In this document: piece by piece, positions 22,640-33,500 of the stretch
Position numbering within the stretch: the stretch's first letter is position 1
Layout of the letters: every line of letters starts with the position of its first letter
From: Zygaena filipendulae
Taxonomy: Eukaryota > Arthropoda > Insecta > Lepidoptera > Zygaenidae
DNA length: 64,000 bases
Direction: 5' to 3'
NCBI GenBank assembly: GCA_907165275.2
Contig: OU015652.1
Coordinates: 2,929,001-2,993,000, forward strand
Notes under the pieces: model-generated
Database searches by the model: none
What the model was told of the DNA's origin: nothing
Seen by the model: the letters and a program-made list of their open reading frames with translations, nothing else
Program-made: the position numbers and the translations under genes

Positions 22640-22715
22640 CTATACTACTGACTCGGGGATTGACGTTGCGACCCATAACCTAGCAGTCATATTCGCTAAC
22701 CACTATACCAAAGGT
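22640..22715 (-). mobile_element. tRNA-like SINE head fragment
   Basis: On the minus strand GGTATAGTGGTTAGCGAATA is a good tRNA box A context, and a worn box B-like GGTCGCAACGTCAATCC follows at the expected distance. The acceptor stem does not close, so this is a SINE head or tRNA pseudogene rather than a tRNA gene. Confidence 0.45.
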
Positions 22716-22730
22716 ATACCTACTGTCAAT

Positions 22731-23053
22731 GGGCATGTTGACTAATTTTTATTTTTTAGTCCGTCTTGTAGATTATTAAAAAATATTGGACACGTATTTT
22801 TTCTTTTTTTACGTAATCAAAAAATAACGGCGATATATTGAGTTGAAATTTCGCGTGACGTCACTATTCTGACAGTTTGTATGGCTGTTTTGCGGTTAGT
22901 GACGTCACGACCTCCTCATCCTAAACTTTAATGCGCTTTATCTCTGAATATTTTAATTTATTTAAAAAAGCAAAAAATACGTGTCTATTGTTTTTTTATT
23001 TTCTAACTGACGGACTAATTAGAATTTTGATTTTCAAAAGTAGTCAACATCCC
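22731..23053 (-). mobile_element. MITE family B, copy 2
   Basis: Reverse copy of the element at 1535-1869 with very similar sequence throughout. TGACGTCA sites lie at 22856-22863 and 22900-22907. It starts GGGCATGTTGACTAATTTTT and ends AAAAGTAGTCAACATCCC, displaying the inverted termini clearly. A 71-codon frame inside is incidental. Confidence 0.85.
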
Positions 23054-24060
23054 TATAATTATCTTAATACGAGTAATATTCAATGTAATGTAATATTAAC
23101 AATTTTACAAGATATAGCCCTCAAGCCATTGTGGCTGTTAACGTAATAAATACGTACATTATACTTATTATACCTTATGCATTTATATTCAGAGGGGGTG
23201 GTTTGTGACGTCAGACCATCGCAGTGTGACGTACGACTCTAACGAGACTATAGGGACCGGATGTTCAAACTTAACTTCTTAGATATGTACGTCAGTGGAT
23301 TGAAACCAGAAATCAATTGGCGACGCAAAAGGGAGTGTCTAAGTCTGTAGACATCAAAAAAGGGAGTTTGACGATTTTTCTGGGTTTTTTTTTTGTAATG
23401 TATGCTACGCGATTTTCCGTCAGTCGTGAACTGATTGCTATGGTTCAATATAAAGGTGTCTAAATTTTAACTTTGTCCAGTAGAATATGTAGGTAGATAA
23501 TAGATGCTATAGAATCATTGTAGAATAGATAATATGTATAATATAGGTTTCATCAAATTCTTTGATTCGATAAGGAAATATTATGATGCTGTTCACCGTT
23601 TGGGGCACGTCGCCGTACTTTTTGGTGATATCACTACGTACTTGACGTGAATATATCGTAATATATGATGAACATTTTTCCCAGTGTAGTCAGAAATTAT
23701 CCATACTAGAGTACTTACTAGTCTAAGCAACATCTACCGTAAAATGTAACTGGATTGTGTCGGTCGTGGCGCGTGGTGGTGCCTTTGTTTTGACAGTTCG
23801 TAATTGTGATAAAGTTAGCGGTTTCTAAATTTAGAAACGGGGGCTGTTAACGTACCTATGCAATTAGCTTCGGAGGGCGAACGAAACGCAATTTTGTTCT
23901 AAAAATAGTAGAGTTTGATGAGTTTAGTACGCGAGCTTTGTTTGTACCTTTGAACGTGATTGAAACTGGAAATTTAAACTTACTCTGTGTGCTTGTTGCA
24001 TTGATTTTTGATTCCAAATAAAAATTTGAGTAGGTATTATTGGAACGCAAGTTCCTTATT
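23054..24060. other. Unique DNA
   Basis: No repeat family or exon recognised. Confidence 0.35.
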
Positions 24061-24069
24061 ATAGGTACG

Positions 24070-24180
24070 CTATAGCTGTCCCCGCGGGATACCTGGGATA
24101 CCTTGAATTACATCTATTGGTGAAAACCGCATGAAAATCTGTTCAGTATTGTTTTTAAGTTATCGCGAAAGAAATCGTGG
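24070..24180 (-). mobile_element. Helitron remnant
   Basis: TAGCTGTCCCCGCGGGATAC, then AAAACCGCATGAAAATCTGT and AGTTATCGCGA, which match the minus orientation of family A, strongly decayed. Confidence 0.4.
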
Positions 24181-24229
24181 GAACTCTTCAAATATTACAG
24201 GCACACCCTAATAGTAATTTGGGTATTTA

Positions 24230-24431
24230 TCCTACTAATATTATAAATGTGAGAGTGTGGATGGATGTTTGGATGTTTGTTACTCAATCACGCAAAAACG
24301 GCTGAACGTATTTGGATGAAATTTGGCATGCACGTTGTCAGGGGTACAGAAAAGGACATAGGATACTTTTATCCCGGAATTCCCGCGGGAACTCCGAAAT
24401 TACCGCGGATGAAACCGCGGGGCACAGCTAG
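24230..24431 (+). mobile_element. Lep1-like non-autonomous Helitron, well preserved
   Basis: A near-ideal copy: TCCTACTAATATTATAAATG at the 5' end, then AAAAACGGCTGAACG, CACGTTGTCAGGGGTACAGA, CCCGCGGGAACTCCGAAATT, the hairpin CCGCGGATGAAACCGCGG, and GGCACAGCTAG followed by T. Length is 202 bp. The close match to 57151-57349 and to the reversed 45918-46107 copy marks this as one of the younger families here. A 75-codon frame through it is not a gene. Confidence 0.85.
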
Positions 24432-24545
24432 TTTCTTTATAAATTGTTTATTTGCGATTCGAGTAGATAAATTGTCACTTAATAAATTATAGTTGGAATA
24501 AACCAAGCAACCCACTTAAAAGCGAAAACACCTATATACTATGTA

Positions 24546-24858
24546 CTAGCTGTGCCCCGCGGATTCACCCGCGTGAAAGGTTTTTATACAACAACTTTTT
24601 TTCCCGACATACGATTTCAATGAAACAAAGCCTATATGTAGCTCCAGGCTAAGCTTAATCTACCTGTGAAAACCGCATGAAAATCCGTTCAGTAGATTCC
24701 GAGATTATCGCGAACAGACAGAGAGACAGACAGACAGAAAAGATTTTTAAAAACCCTTTTTTTGGTTGTTTACTCTTCTTTTATCGCTTCCTGTCAGTTT
24801 TTGTTAAAAATATTCAATGTATAGAATCGCGGATTCTACTCTTTTATTATAGTATAGA
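24546..24858 (-). mobile_element. Non-autonomous Helitron, family A, copy 2
   Basis: Reverse copy of 309-619, 313 bp. CTAG at 24546-24549 is followed by CTGTGCCCCGCGG; the 5' end reads TCTATACTATAATA on the minus strand and stops at 24858. An uninterrupted GACAGACAGACAGACAG tract lies inside. The 112-codon plus frame over this region is incidental. Confidence 0.8.
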
Positions 24859-24865
24859 TAGATAC

Positions 24866-25127
24866 CTTGCTCACGGCATAACACGAACGGCTGGACCAAT
24901 TTCGCTATTTTTTTTATTGTGTTTGAGGAGAAGAAGAATAAAAGAAGTTTGGAGTTTCTGCGGGAATTCCGAAACTCACGCGGGTGAATCTCCGAAACGG
25001 TTGGACCCATTATGACAGGACTTTCACTGCTAATCAGCTGATGTTATGTAAGGAGTAAATTCGGCTACTTTGGAGTTCTTGCGGGAAATCCGAATCTCAC
25101 GCGGTTGAAACCGCAGGGCACAGCTAA
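24866..25127 (+). mobile_element. Non-autonomous Helitron, family D, copy 2
   Basis: Contains GAACGGCTGGACCAATTTCG, GACAGGACTTTCACTGC and ends ACGCGGTTGAAACCGCAGGG with CACAGCTAA, so its 3' end is CTAA, still CTRR. The 'GCGGGAATTCCGAAACTCACGC' type module is repeated in the interior. Confidence 0.65.
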
Positions 25128-25138
25128 TAAACAATATT

Positions 25139-25538
25139 TTAACAAAAACTAAAACCGACTTCAAAACACAAAAATACACTACCTACACTAAAAAGTGGAA
25201 AAAAACGATTTAATGCGAAAAAGAAAAATGCACACATCATTATTGGTATGTGCTACCCACTGATCGGTTTGAAGTCGGTGCCAAGCCCGTTCGTGTCTGC
25301 CCACTTGGGTTGTTTTGTTCACGACGACACGCTCACACGCTTGCACTGTGGTGGGTGCGGGCTTATTCTACCTATTCCTTATTTGGCTTGGCACCTACTT
25401 CGAAACGATCAGTAGGTAGCACATACCAATAATAATATTATTTGCATTTTTGTCTTTCGGATTAAATCGATATTTTGTTACTTTTACATTGTAGTGCATT
25501 TTTGTGTGTTTTGAAGTCAGTTTTAATTTTTTTGTTAA
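25139..25538. mobile_element. Foldback element, copy 2
   Basis: Starts TTAACAAAAACTAAAACCGA and ends with its complement. GATCGGTTTGAAGTCGGTGC and its mirrored partner face each other around a centre with TGTCTGCCCACTTGGGTTGT, which is shared with copy 1. The arms have diverged more than in copy 1, so this copy is older. Confidence 0.75.
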
Positions 25539-25624
25539 AATGTCACACCTACATTAATATGTTCAAGCTTGAAAATGTAGAAACTTTACCGTCGTGATCT
25601 TTCTAGATAATAGTAATGCATAAC

Positions 25625-25927
25625 AAACTAAAACCGATGTCAAAATATTTGGATTTCTATTTTCTATTATAATGGCGAAGTAACACCGCCACTTTGGAAG
25701 GTGAATGTTTCATTGTGAAAATTGTGAGTAGGATGGTAATTGAGCAAGAGCATTTAAATTATATTAGCTATGCTTTTTACATAATAAGCGATTTAACTAA
25801 AGATGTTAGCTCAATATATTTGAAGACTGGATGTTCTCCACGGTTGAGTTTAGGAATACAACAAAAAATTAACAAATAATTATGTCGATTTGAGAACCTC
25901 CTCCGTTTTCTCGTCGGTCAAAAATAC
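25625..25927. repeat. Short dispersed repeat related to the ACCGACTTCC family
   Basis: Begins AACTAAAACCGATGTCAAAA and ends GAACCTCCTCCGTTTTCTCG with TCGGTCAAAAAT, the same terminal words as the repeats at 13480-13530 and 38905-38966. The 61-codon frame inside has no domain. Confidence 0.5.
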
Positions 25928-26563
25928 TTATGTATATTATGGTGCGTGAATAATAAGATCTCAATCAGTCGTTTAGAAGTTACGCGATCAATCTAAGACA
26001 AACGATTGTAATATAAAGATAATCTCTCCTTCTTATAAACTTGAACCGAAGAAAATAAAGTCAAAATTAAATAACTGGCCACCGGAGATTAAGCTCGAAT
26101 ATTTTTTCTGCATTCAAGGGGAATAACCTGCCATAATGCGGTGGCTCTACAATGGCTAATGACTAATGTTATGATTTTATTAATGGTGTGTTACAAAAGG
26201 CAGAAAGTTCCTATTGTAATGGGCGAAATAATAAGACTGTATTCCCGATGTGACTTTCACTTTCATAGCGTTGAGCATGCAAAGGTAATAATGGGCATTC
26301 GGCCTAGTGATTCACTATAGAATGACTATTAAAGCGATAAAATCTTGATTTTTCCAATTGGATCGTAATAATTATTCATGACTTTTATTTATAAAGTGGT
26401 TAAACTAGGGTAGGGTAGGACCCCGTTCAGTATCAGATGATATCGTCTTAAATATATGTCTAAAAAATAAATGTACGTGCCTAATTATCATTAAAAGGTT
26501 ATTCATGAAAATTAAGTATTTACGCAAGATGCCCATGCGCTGATACATAATAACCCTAAGTGC

Positions 26564-26668
26564 GGCGCCACAGCCACGGTGGCGGCGGTTCCGGCGGAGG
26601 CAGCGGCAAAAACAAATGTTAGACAACATAAGGAGATGGCCACAGCGCGGGCCGCCGTGGCTGTGGCC
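26564..26668. repeat. GC-rich inverted repeat
   Basis: GGCGCCACAGCCACGGTGGC on the left can pair with GCCGCCGTGGCTGTGGCC at 26651-26668, about 17 bp with one mismatch, around a spacer of about 65 bp. It sits in a purine-rich GC island. Two overlapping minus frames cross it, one alanine-rich; neither resembles a known protein. Confidence 0.5.
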
Positions 26669-27061
26669 AAGGGGTAGGTTTTTAGGTAACGCCATTTTCC
26701 TTTGTATTGCCGCTGAAGCGCCGACAAATATGGTAAAGGTCATTCACCTACGTAAACGCATTTTTTTATCAATGGTTTTCTGTGTTTTTTTATTTATCTA
26801 AATTTTTAATAGTCTATACATGTAATTGGGCATTGTATAAGCCCCTCGTTTAAAATTACTCCTTGTATAATTCAAATCAACCAGCTTTAACATAATGGTA
26901 GAATTAAATGTTCGTTTTCGACATGTTTTAGACGACATTAATATGTGTAGGTATTATTGAATCATTGCGTCAGAGCAAAGCAAACATTCGAAACGCATTT
27001 ACCACCTCCAGCCCTAATATAGCTAGTAGATATACCCATCTTATGGTAACAATAAGTTGTT

Positions 27062-27091
27062 CACGTGACCTATATATACAAGAAGCACGTG
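27062..27091. promoter_or_regulatory. TATA motif between two CACGTG boxes
   Basis: CACGTG at 27062-27067, TATATATA at 27071-27078 and CACGTG at 27086-27091. The arrangement resembles a compact E-box promoter but no transcript or exon is evident downstream. Confidence 0.25.
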
Positions 27092-27294
27092 TCACAATCA
27101 CTTACACCTCTTGCGAGCCGCCCACCATCGCACCTCTATTGTATTGCAACAGGATCGGATCGATATAGTGGTGCTAAAAATATCTCCAGTTTACGTGCTC
27201 ATAGTTGATGAGTTCTTAAGTGCTCGTGGCAGAACATCGTTACACCTGTCTGGTGTGTATCTCTGCCGTGAACTATGTTATTATAAGTTACAAG

Positions 27295-27494
27295 TCGATC
27301 CCCCACCACATCCCACCTCGCTTTGGATTCCGAGTTCCCGAGTGAATTCCGAGATAAAAAGAACTTAATTATGTCACTCAGAAAAGGTGTTGCTTCCTGT
27401 AAGTGAAAGAATTTTTAAGAGTTTTCGAGTTTATCCGTAACAAACAAGAAAAAATAAAAAATATCAAATCTTTTCTCTTTATAATATTAGTATA
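27295..27494 (-). mobile_element. Helitron-like element, family F, worn
   Basis: Minus orientation: GTCGATCCCCCACC, CCGAGATAAAAAGAACTTAA, TATGTCACTCAG and a 5' part CAAATCTTTTCTCTTTATAA with TATTAGTATA. Related to 44119-44348 and 47095-47270. The terminal CTAG is lost. Confidence 0.5.
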
Positions 27495-27573
27495 CACAGA
27501 CTACCTTTTCCCTAGGTTTCACCCTTTTTAAAAACCAACAAGTGCTAAACTTACGCTTATTTGATAAACAAAA

Positions 27574-27918
27574 TTTTTACAAAAAAATTTAAACCGACTT
27601 TTAACACACAAAAATGCACTACACTAAAAAGTAACAAAATACCGATTTAATCCGGAAAACAAAAATGCATGTCACCTATTGATCGGTTCGAAGTCGGTGC
27701 CAAGTCAAATAGGTAATCGACAGATAGACTGCCGGCCCTACCACATTGCAAGGGTGTGAACAAAACAAGTGGGCGAGATACGAGCTGGCTTGGCACCGAC
27801 TTCAAACCGATATCGATAAAAAATCAGAGTAATAAATATACTACGTACATAATAATATCGCGTGCATTTTTGTCTTTCGTTATTTTTAACTGCACTAACG
27901 GTATTTTGTTATTTTTTT
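27574..27918. mobile_element. Foldback element, copy 3 (partly deleted)
   Basis: The left arm begins TTTTACAAAAAAATTTAAAC and runs to GATCGGTTCGAAGTCGGTGC. The right arm has GGCTTGGCACCGACTTCAAA but is rearranged and stops within ATTTTGTTATTTTT. It shares GCACTACACTAAAAAGT with copy 2. Confidence 0.65.
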
Positions 27919-28637
27919 ATACACTATCTTCTCTCTCAACACTCTTTACTTGTTCTCTAAATTCTACTCTCTTACTGTACTTACTTTTCATTCCGAATCC
28001 CGATACAAAGAGTTCTTGAGGGTATCCCAAAATTGACGTTGATGAAAACGCGTGGGGGGGAAATGTTTTCCTTCAAACATACGACGTAGAGCAATCGACT
28101 CTCAATAATATATTATATACCTACCAGTGTACCTACCAGCCCAGTGCAATATACACGTCATTTCAGTCTCATTTCAGTCAAATAAATTGTAAACTAACTA
28201 AACCAATATTTTCATCATTACTCCCAAACGGACGCGGAGATTCCCTCGTCGTCCGAAACATTGCATGCCTGTAAATAACTGGCAAATAATATTTTTTTCA
28301 CGCAAATTTGTTTTCCCAAACTTTTTCAGAAATGGCAACATTTAAAATAAAAGTCTCTACCCTCAGTGAATCCCAACTTGATTGGGCTCGAGCCTCCGAC
28401 CCAACGTAACAAAAACTGCCAAATTCGAAATCCACCTCTAGGCCGTCTTAAAATGGGGGCATATAGTATTGATAACGCTCAGATTCCCTAGTACTTATCT
28501 GTTACCCCGATCAATCAGGTCGTGTTATATGCTTCAGCGCCCACTCAATATTCGCTCGCAACCCACCAATGAGTAGGTACCTACTTAGGGAACTCCTGCT
28601 CTAAAATAGTTATAAAATATTACAGGTTTTAGACATA

Positions 28638-28842
28638 CTAGCTGTCCCCCGCGGTTTCTCCCGCGGTAATTTCGGAGTTCCCGCAGGAATTCTGGGTTAC
28701 AATATAGCCTATGTAACTCAGGGATAATATTATAGCATTCTATTGGAAAAAGAATTTTCAAAATCGGTTCAGTAGATCTAGAGATTACCCCCTACAACCT
28801 TACAAGCTCTCAAACTTTACCTCTTTGTAATATTAGTATAGA
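28638..28842 (-). mobile_element. Helitron-like element, family F, complete
   Basis: CTAG at 28638-28641, then CTGTCCCCCGCGG, the hairpin CCGCGGTTTCTCCCGCGG, TTCGGAGTTCCCGCAGGAAT, and the 5' end TCTATACTAATATTACAAAG on the minus strand. About 205 bp, no ORF. Confidence 0.7.
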
Positions 28843-29143
28843 TTAGTTTCAGGAGAATATTTTATTTAACAACAGGAAACTCATTTACGATATGAACTCA
28901 TCTTTCCACCAAAGAGATTAATAGGCTTTCATATCCAAGACGTACAAACGACAAAGAAAATGTGCCTAGTCAATTCTGTTCAACAAGTAAAAAGAAAAGT
29001 TATATACAAAGCATTATTGAATGAACTTTTAAACATGGGTTCAACGTGTTTTCCAACGAATTATATTTCATTTGTTGTGTTTTATAGGCTTTGTTTGGTT
29101 TCTGTATCATGGTTGAATGACCTGCGACCCGTGATTGATTACT

Positions 29144-29380
29144 TGGACATAGATAAGCAATAGTGTGTTAACCCACACTGGAGAAATTTGGAGTAAATCG
29201 TGTTTTAAAAGTATAGCGCCATTTTGTGTCAAAATTTTTTATGTTAAATATTTAGTTACATATTTAAGTAATGTAATAAGGTAAACACATAATTAAAAAA
29301 CGTTCCCTAACTCTCAATAAATCGTTCTGAATCAATAACTTAAGTTTGTGGGTTAACATGTTATTGCTTATCTGCGTCCA
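29144..29380 (+). mobile_element. MITE family E, 237-bp reference copy
   Basis: TGGACATAGATAAGCAATAG at the left and GTTATTGCTTATCTGCGTCCA-type sequence at the right form terminal inverted repeats of about 34 bp, continuing through TGTTAACCCACA. No ORF. It probably depends on a transposase encoded elsewhere. Confidence 0.78.
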
Positions 29381-30240
29381 CTTAGTAAATACTCACTCCA
29401 GCTTTTACTAAGCAAATAACTGCTATATTGTAAATTCTAAAGTCACATTTAATTACATTTACATAATGACAATGTTTAAATACCTATTAGAAAAGCCTCC
29501 GAAACTTAACTAAACTAAAATTAATTTGATTCTGTATAGTAACAGTAATTTAGAATCAAATTATTTTTAGTTGCTACCAACATCAACTTTCCACGTGCTG
29601 AGGAACTAAAAGACGTCAAAGTTAGCTAATGGAAACAATGGATAGGTACACCGACAGTAGGTACTTCTTGAAAACACGTTAAACGCACGTAATATTATTA
29701 TTATTGATCACCAGAACACGTAATGGGACTGGTGAGTTTGCGTAACAAGGCGCCCGCCAACCAAAACAAAAATATACAAAAATGTTGAAAAAATCATCAA
29801 AACGCCCTGTCGATATTGGCACGCTAGCGCTATGGACTGTTTATTTACATCGCCGCAGCTCGAACGGGGAATTTTGCATTTTGTGGATATGTAAGTGCCA
29901 AACGTCATTATATAAATCCATCATACGCATTAACTAATCAATCGCTCCCGCAACCATAACCTATGAATATATTACTTTATTACATTATTATTGTTATATT
30001 ATTATTTCATTACGTAGATTTATTTAGTTTATTTTTTTCAGATTCTCATGTGTAATAGGGACATTTTCCGCTATGCCTATGAAACAAGTCAAGAAAGTTT
30101 GTGATGGACGTATTGAATAAGATCAACTTTATCACCAAAACAAATAAATCTTTCATCGTTTCATCTACTTTGGCAGTAAAGCTAATAAAACTAACAGTAT
30201 AAGTTTGTCATATTGAACGCACTGCCGAAAAGGTAGGTAG
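29381..30240. other. Unique AT-rich DNA
   Basis: Left flank of the BEL/Pao element. A 66-codon minus frame at 29708-29908 has no recognisable domain. Confidence 0.35.
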
Positions 30241-30523
30241 ATTAAAAGACTTAGGGTCTCGTAGAATAATAAAAAATGGACTTGATAGCAAAACCTTTAT
30301 ATTAAAGCTTCCACAATGTTGGTTAAAAGAAATTAAATAAAATTAAACGATAGCACGTCGCAATTAAAGGTGCGCGCGTGCATGTGAGGCGCGGGTTGAA
30401 GCCGAGAACGAAGTACTAGGCGCCCGTGGCTGTGGTAGGAGCGGCGGTGGGACGGAGTCAGCACCGAACCGGTTTTACGAGCGTACCGCCCCCGCTTCCC
30501 CGTCGGTAGATGCGGCCGCAACA
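30241..30523 (-). repeat. 3' LTR of the BEL/Pao element
   Basis: Read on the minus strand it starts TGTTGCGGCCGCATC and ends CTAAGTCTTTTA, followed here by AT instead of the CA seen in the other LTR. Apart from those two terminal bases it matches 36793-37075 throughout. The gag-pol stop codon lies inside it, so the last 15 residues are encoded by the LTR. Confidence 0.93.
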
Positions 30524-33500
30524 TCCTGGGGGGCCTTGAAGACGTCAGTCTTCAAAGGTTCATTTGTGTCGTCCAGTAGGGGGCAGAGGTATTTCACACC
30601 TCGCCTATATGTGCCCGTGGTCGTGGCAACCTCAGCCACACGGGAAATTCCATCAGGGCCAGGAAACAATCTGGCGATTCGTCCGAGTCGCCAGTGCAGG
30701 GGAGGAGCCGCTTCTTCCTTGATAAGGACCAGGTCGCCCAGTTGAAGTGGTCTGCCAGGAACGCGCCACTTCGTCCGCTGCTGAAGCTCGGCGACGTACT
30801 CCAGCTGCCAGCGCCGCCAAAAGTGCTGTCTTAAAGCCTCAAGCCTCTGAAACCTGTCTAATCGGTTTGGGTTTAAATCCACCAAGCTGGGTGAAGGCAG
30901 TGACGTCAGCGCGCGACCAATGATGAAGTGACCTGGAGTCAGAGGTTGGTAATCATTAGGAGAGGAAGACAAAGGACACAAAGGGCGGCTATTGAGGATA
31001 GCCTCTACTTGACTAAATAGGGTCGCTAGTTCCTCGAAAGTCAGGTGAGAGTTCCCCAAAATTCTTTTCAAATGAAATTTTGCCGACTTTACGCCAGCCT
31101 CCCATAGACCGCCAAAGTGGGGAGCATAAGCCGGCTGAAATTTGAATTTGATTCCCTCACTCGCTGCAAAATTGGTTACTGCATCAGAGTTTGCATTTAA
31201 AAAATCGCTAATCTCCTTGGCTGCGCCGAGGAAATTTCGGCCATTATCGCACAAGATCTCGCGAGGCTTTCCTCTGCGAGAGATAAAACGGCGCAACGAC
31301 AATATGAAAGAATCCGTTGACAATGTACTGACGGCCTCTAAGTGCAAACATTTATATCTAGTGCAAACAAATACGGCTAAATAGCACTTCGTAATTTTGC
31401 AGCCCCTTCCTTGCCTATCGGTAATCAGGAAAGGTCCAGCGAAGTCAACACCGACACTAATGAAAGGAAAGTCAGGCGTGACACGTTGAGAGGGAAGAGT
31501 GCCCATTAAAGGAGCAGAAGTATTGCCTGCGACGCGGCGACACTTAACGCACTGTTGCGAGACCGTGCGCGCGAGAGAGCGCCCCGACACGGCCCACACG
31601 GACTCGCGGATCGAACCCAGAAGCAGTTGGGGAGGCGCGTGCAGAAGACGCAAATGCTCCTGCTGGAACAACAATTTAGTGAGCGGGTGCTTGGCATGTA
31701 AAAGCATAGGATGGCGTTTATCATAAGAATAAAACGAGGAATCCAAACGTCCACCTACTCTCAAGAGGCCATCGCCCTCGTCATAGAAAGGAGTCAGCGA
31801 TAAAATGGGACATTTGGAACTCAGAGGTTTGTTATCGCGAAGAATCTTAAATTCATCACTAAAACTATCTCGCTGCGATAATCTAACTAATCTTTTAAAA
31901 GACAGTTCAAGTTCCTCAGGCTGCAGCGTGCCTATTGTTTTGGTTGCAGGGTGGCGACAATTGTGTAAAAACCTAAGAACGTACGCGAAGGAGCGCTGCA
32001 ATAGGTTTAGTTTCGAATACCTGTTAAAGTCTATAAGACAATCGTTCGTTTTTTCAATTGAAACTGCGTTTACCTTTAATTCGGGCAACTCATTATTTAA
32101 ATCTGCCGCGAATTGAGGCCAGTTGCATTGGGGCTTATATAAAAACGACGGCCCGTTCCACCAAGCATCTAGCTCGGCCAACTTAAAGGCCTCTACACCG
32201 CGCGAAGCGTAGTCCGCCGGGTTTGAATCCGTTGGCACATGGCGCCACTCACTGCCCTCAGTAAGTTCTAAAATGTGTGCTACTCGATTAGAAACAAAAG
32301 TTTTTAATTTATCGTAACCGGTTTTAAGCCACGCTAAAACTATGGTGGAATCGGTCCAATAAAAGGTCCGTGCGATCTGGCAACGCAGCGTTTTTGAAAC
32401 AGCTGATGCAAGTTGAGCACCCAGAACGCACGCACACAGTTCGAGGCGCGGTATGGTCGTGGTCTTCACCGGGGCGACCTTGGCTTTAGCGCACAGCAGC
32501 CTCACTACAATGTTACTCTCAGCGTCGATCGACCTTAAAAAAATGCATGAGGCATACGCGCGGGAACTTGAGTCGCAAAAACAATGTAACTGTATGTCAG
32601 CGGGCGAATCACACAAAACGTACCGTGGCATTCTTAATGTAGTTAACGCGGCCAAACCATTAACAAAATGCCGCCATGAATCCTGAATATCGCTCGGCAC
32701 GGGTTCGTCCCAACTTAACTTCGCTAACCACAATTTTTGCATCAATATTTTGGGGATGATTGTAAGCAAACATAAAACGCCTAGTGGGTCGAAAATCTTA
32801 CACGAATCGGACAAAATTGACCGTTTGGTGGGACATTCAGATTTGACCTCATATTGGGTCGGGAAATGAATTATATCTTCCGCAGAATCCCAGCCTACCC
32901 CTAGCGTGTGTGATGACGAGCTGATAATAAGACTACCATGGGCATCGGGGTTCCGTGAATCGCACAAAACAGAGGGGGAATTTGAGCGGTACTTGCGAAG
33001 CGGAAAGCAACCAGCAGCTAATGCAGTTTCTACCGATTTTTTAATGTATATTAATCCCGCCTCCGTGTCGGACCCGGTCAACACGTCATCTACGAGAAAA
33101 TCATTTTGAATCACGCTTTTAATTTTTTCATCCGCGCATTCCTCACCTAGTTGCCACAAACAGCGCGTGCTCAAAAAACTTGCGCTTGAAAAACCGTACG
33201 TGACCGTGTTGAGCCGCAAAGTTTTTAAAGGCTCACTTTCGTGGCTGCGCCACAGGACTAATTGCAAGTCACGGTCACAATTTTGAACCATAATCTGGCG
33301 ATACATTTTTTCTACGTCGCCTGTCAGTACGTATTTATATGTGCGGAACCTTAATAAAATATTAAATAACGAGTCTTGGATCGTTGGCCCAACCATCTGT
33401 AAGTCGTTTACCGAATAACCCGAAGTGGAGGGGGCACTACCATTAAACACCACACGAATTTTAGTCGACTCGCTAGTAGGTTTGAGCACGGCGTGATGAG

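Larger units (their letters stand above)
25928..27290. other. Unique DNA with an inverted repeat and a promoter-like motif
   Basis: Contains the GC-rich inverted repeat at 26564-26668 and the CACGTG-TATA-CACGTG cluster at 27062-27091. The 112-codon minus frame at 26405-26743 shows no recognisable domain. Confidence 0.4.

Noticed and set aside
24677..25015. 112-codon ORF
   Set aside because: It spans the tail of one Helitron and the start of another; composite repeat sequence.
26405..26743. 112-codon minus ORF and an overlapping alanine-rich frame
   Set aside because: No domain. Frames are kept open by a GC-rich inverted repeat and have different starts; coding not supported.
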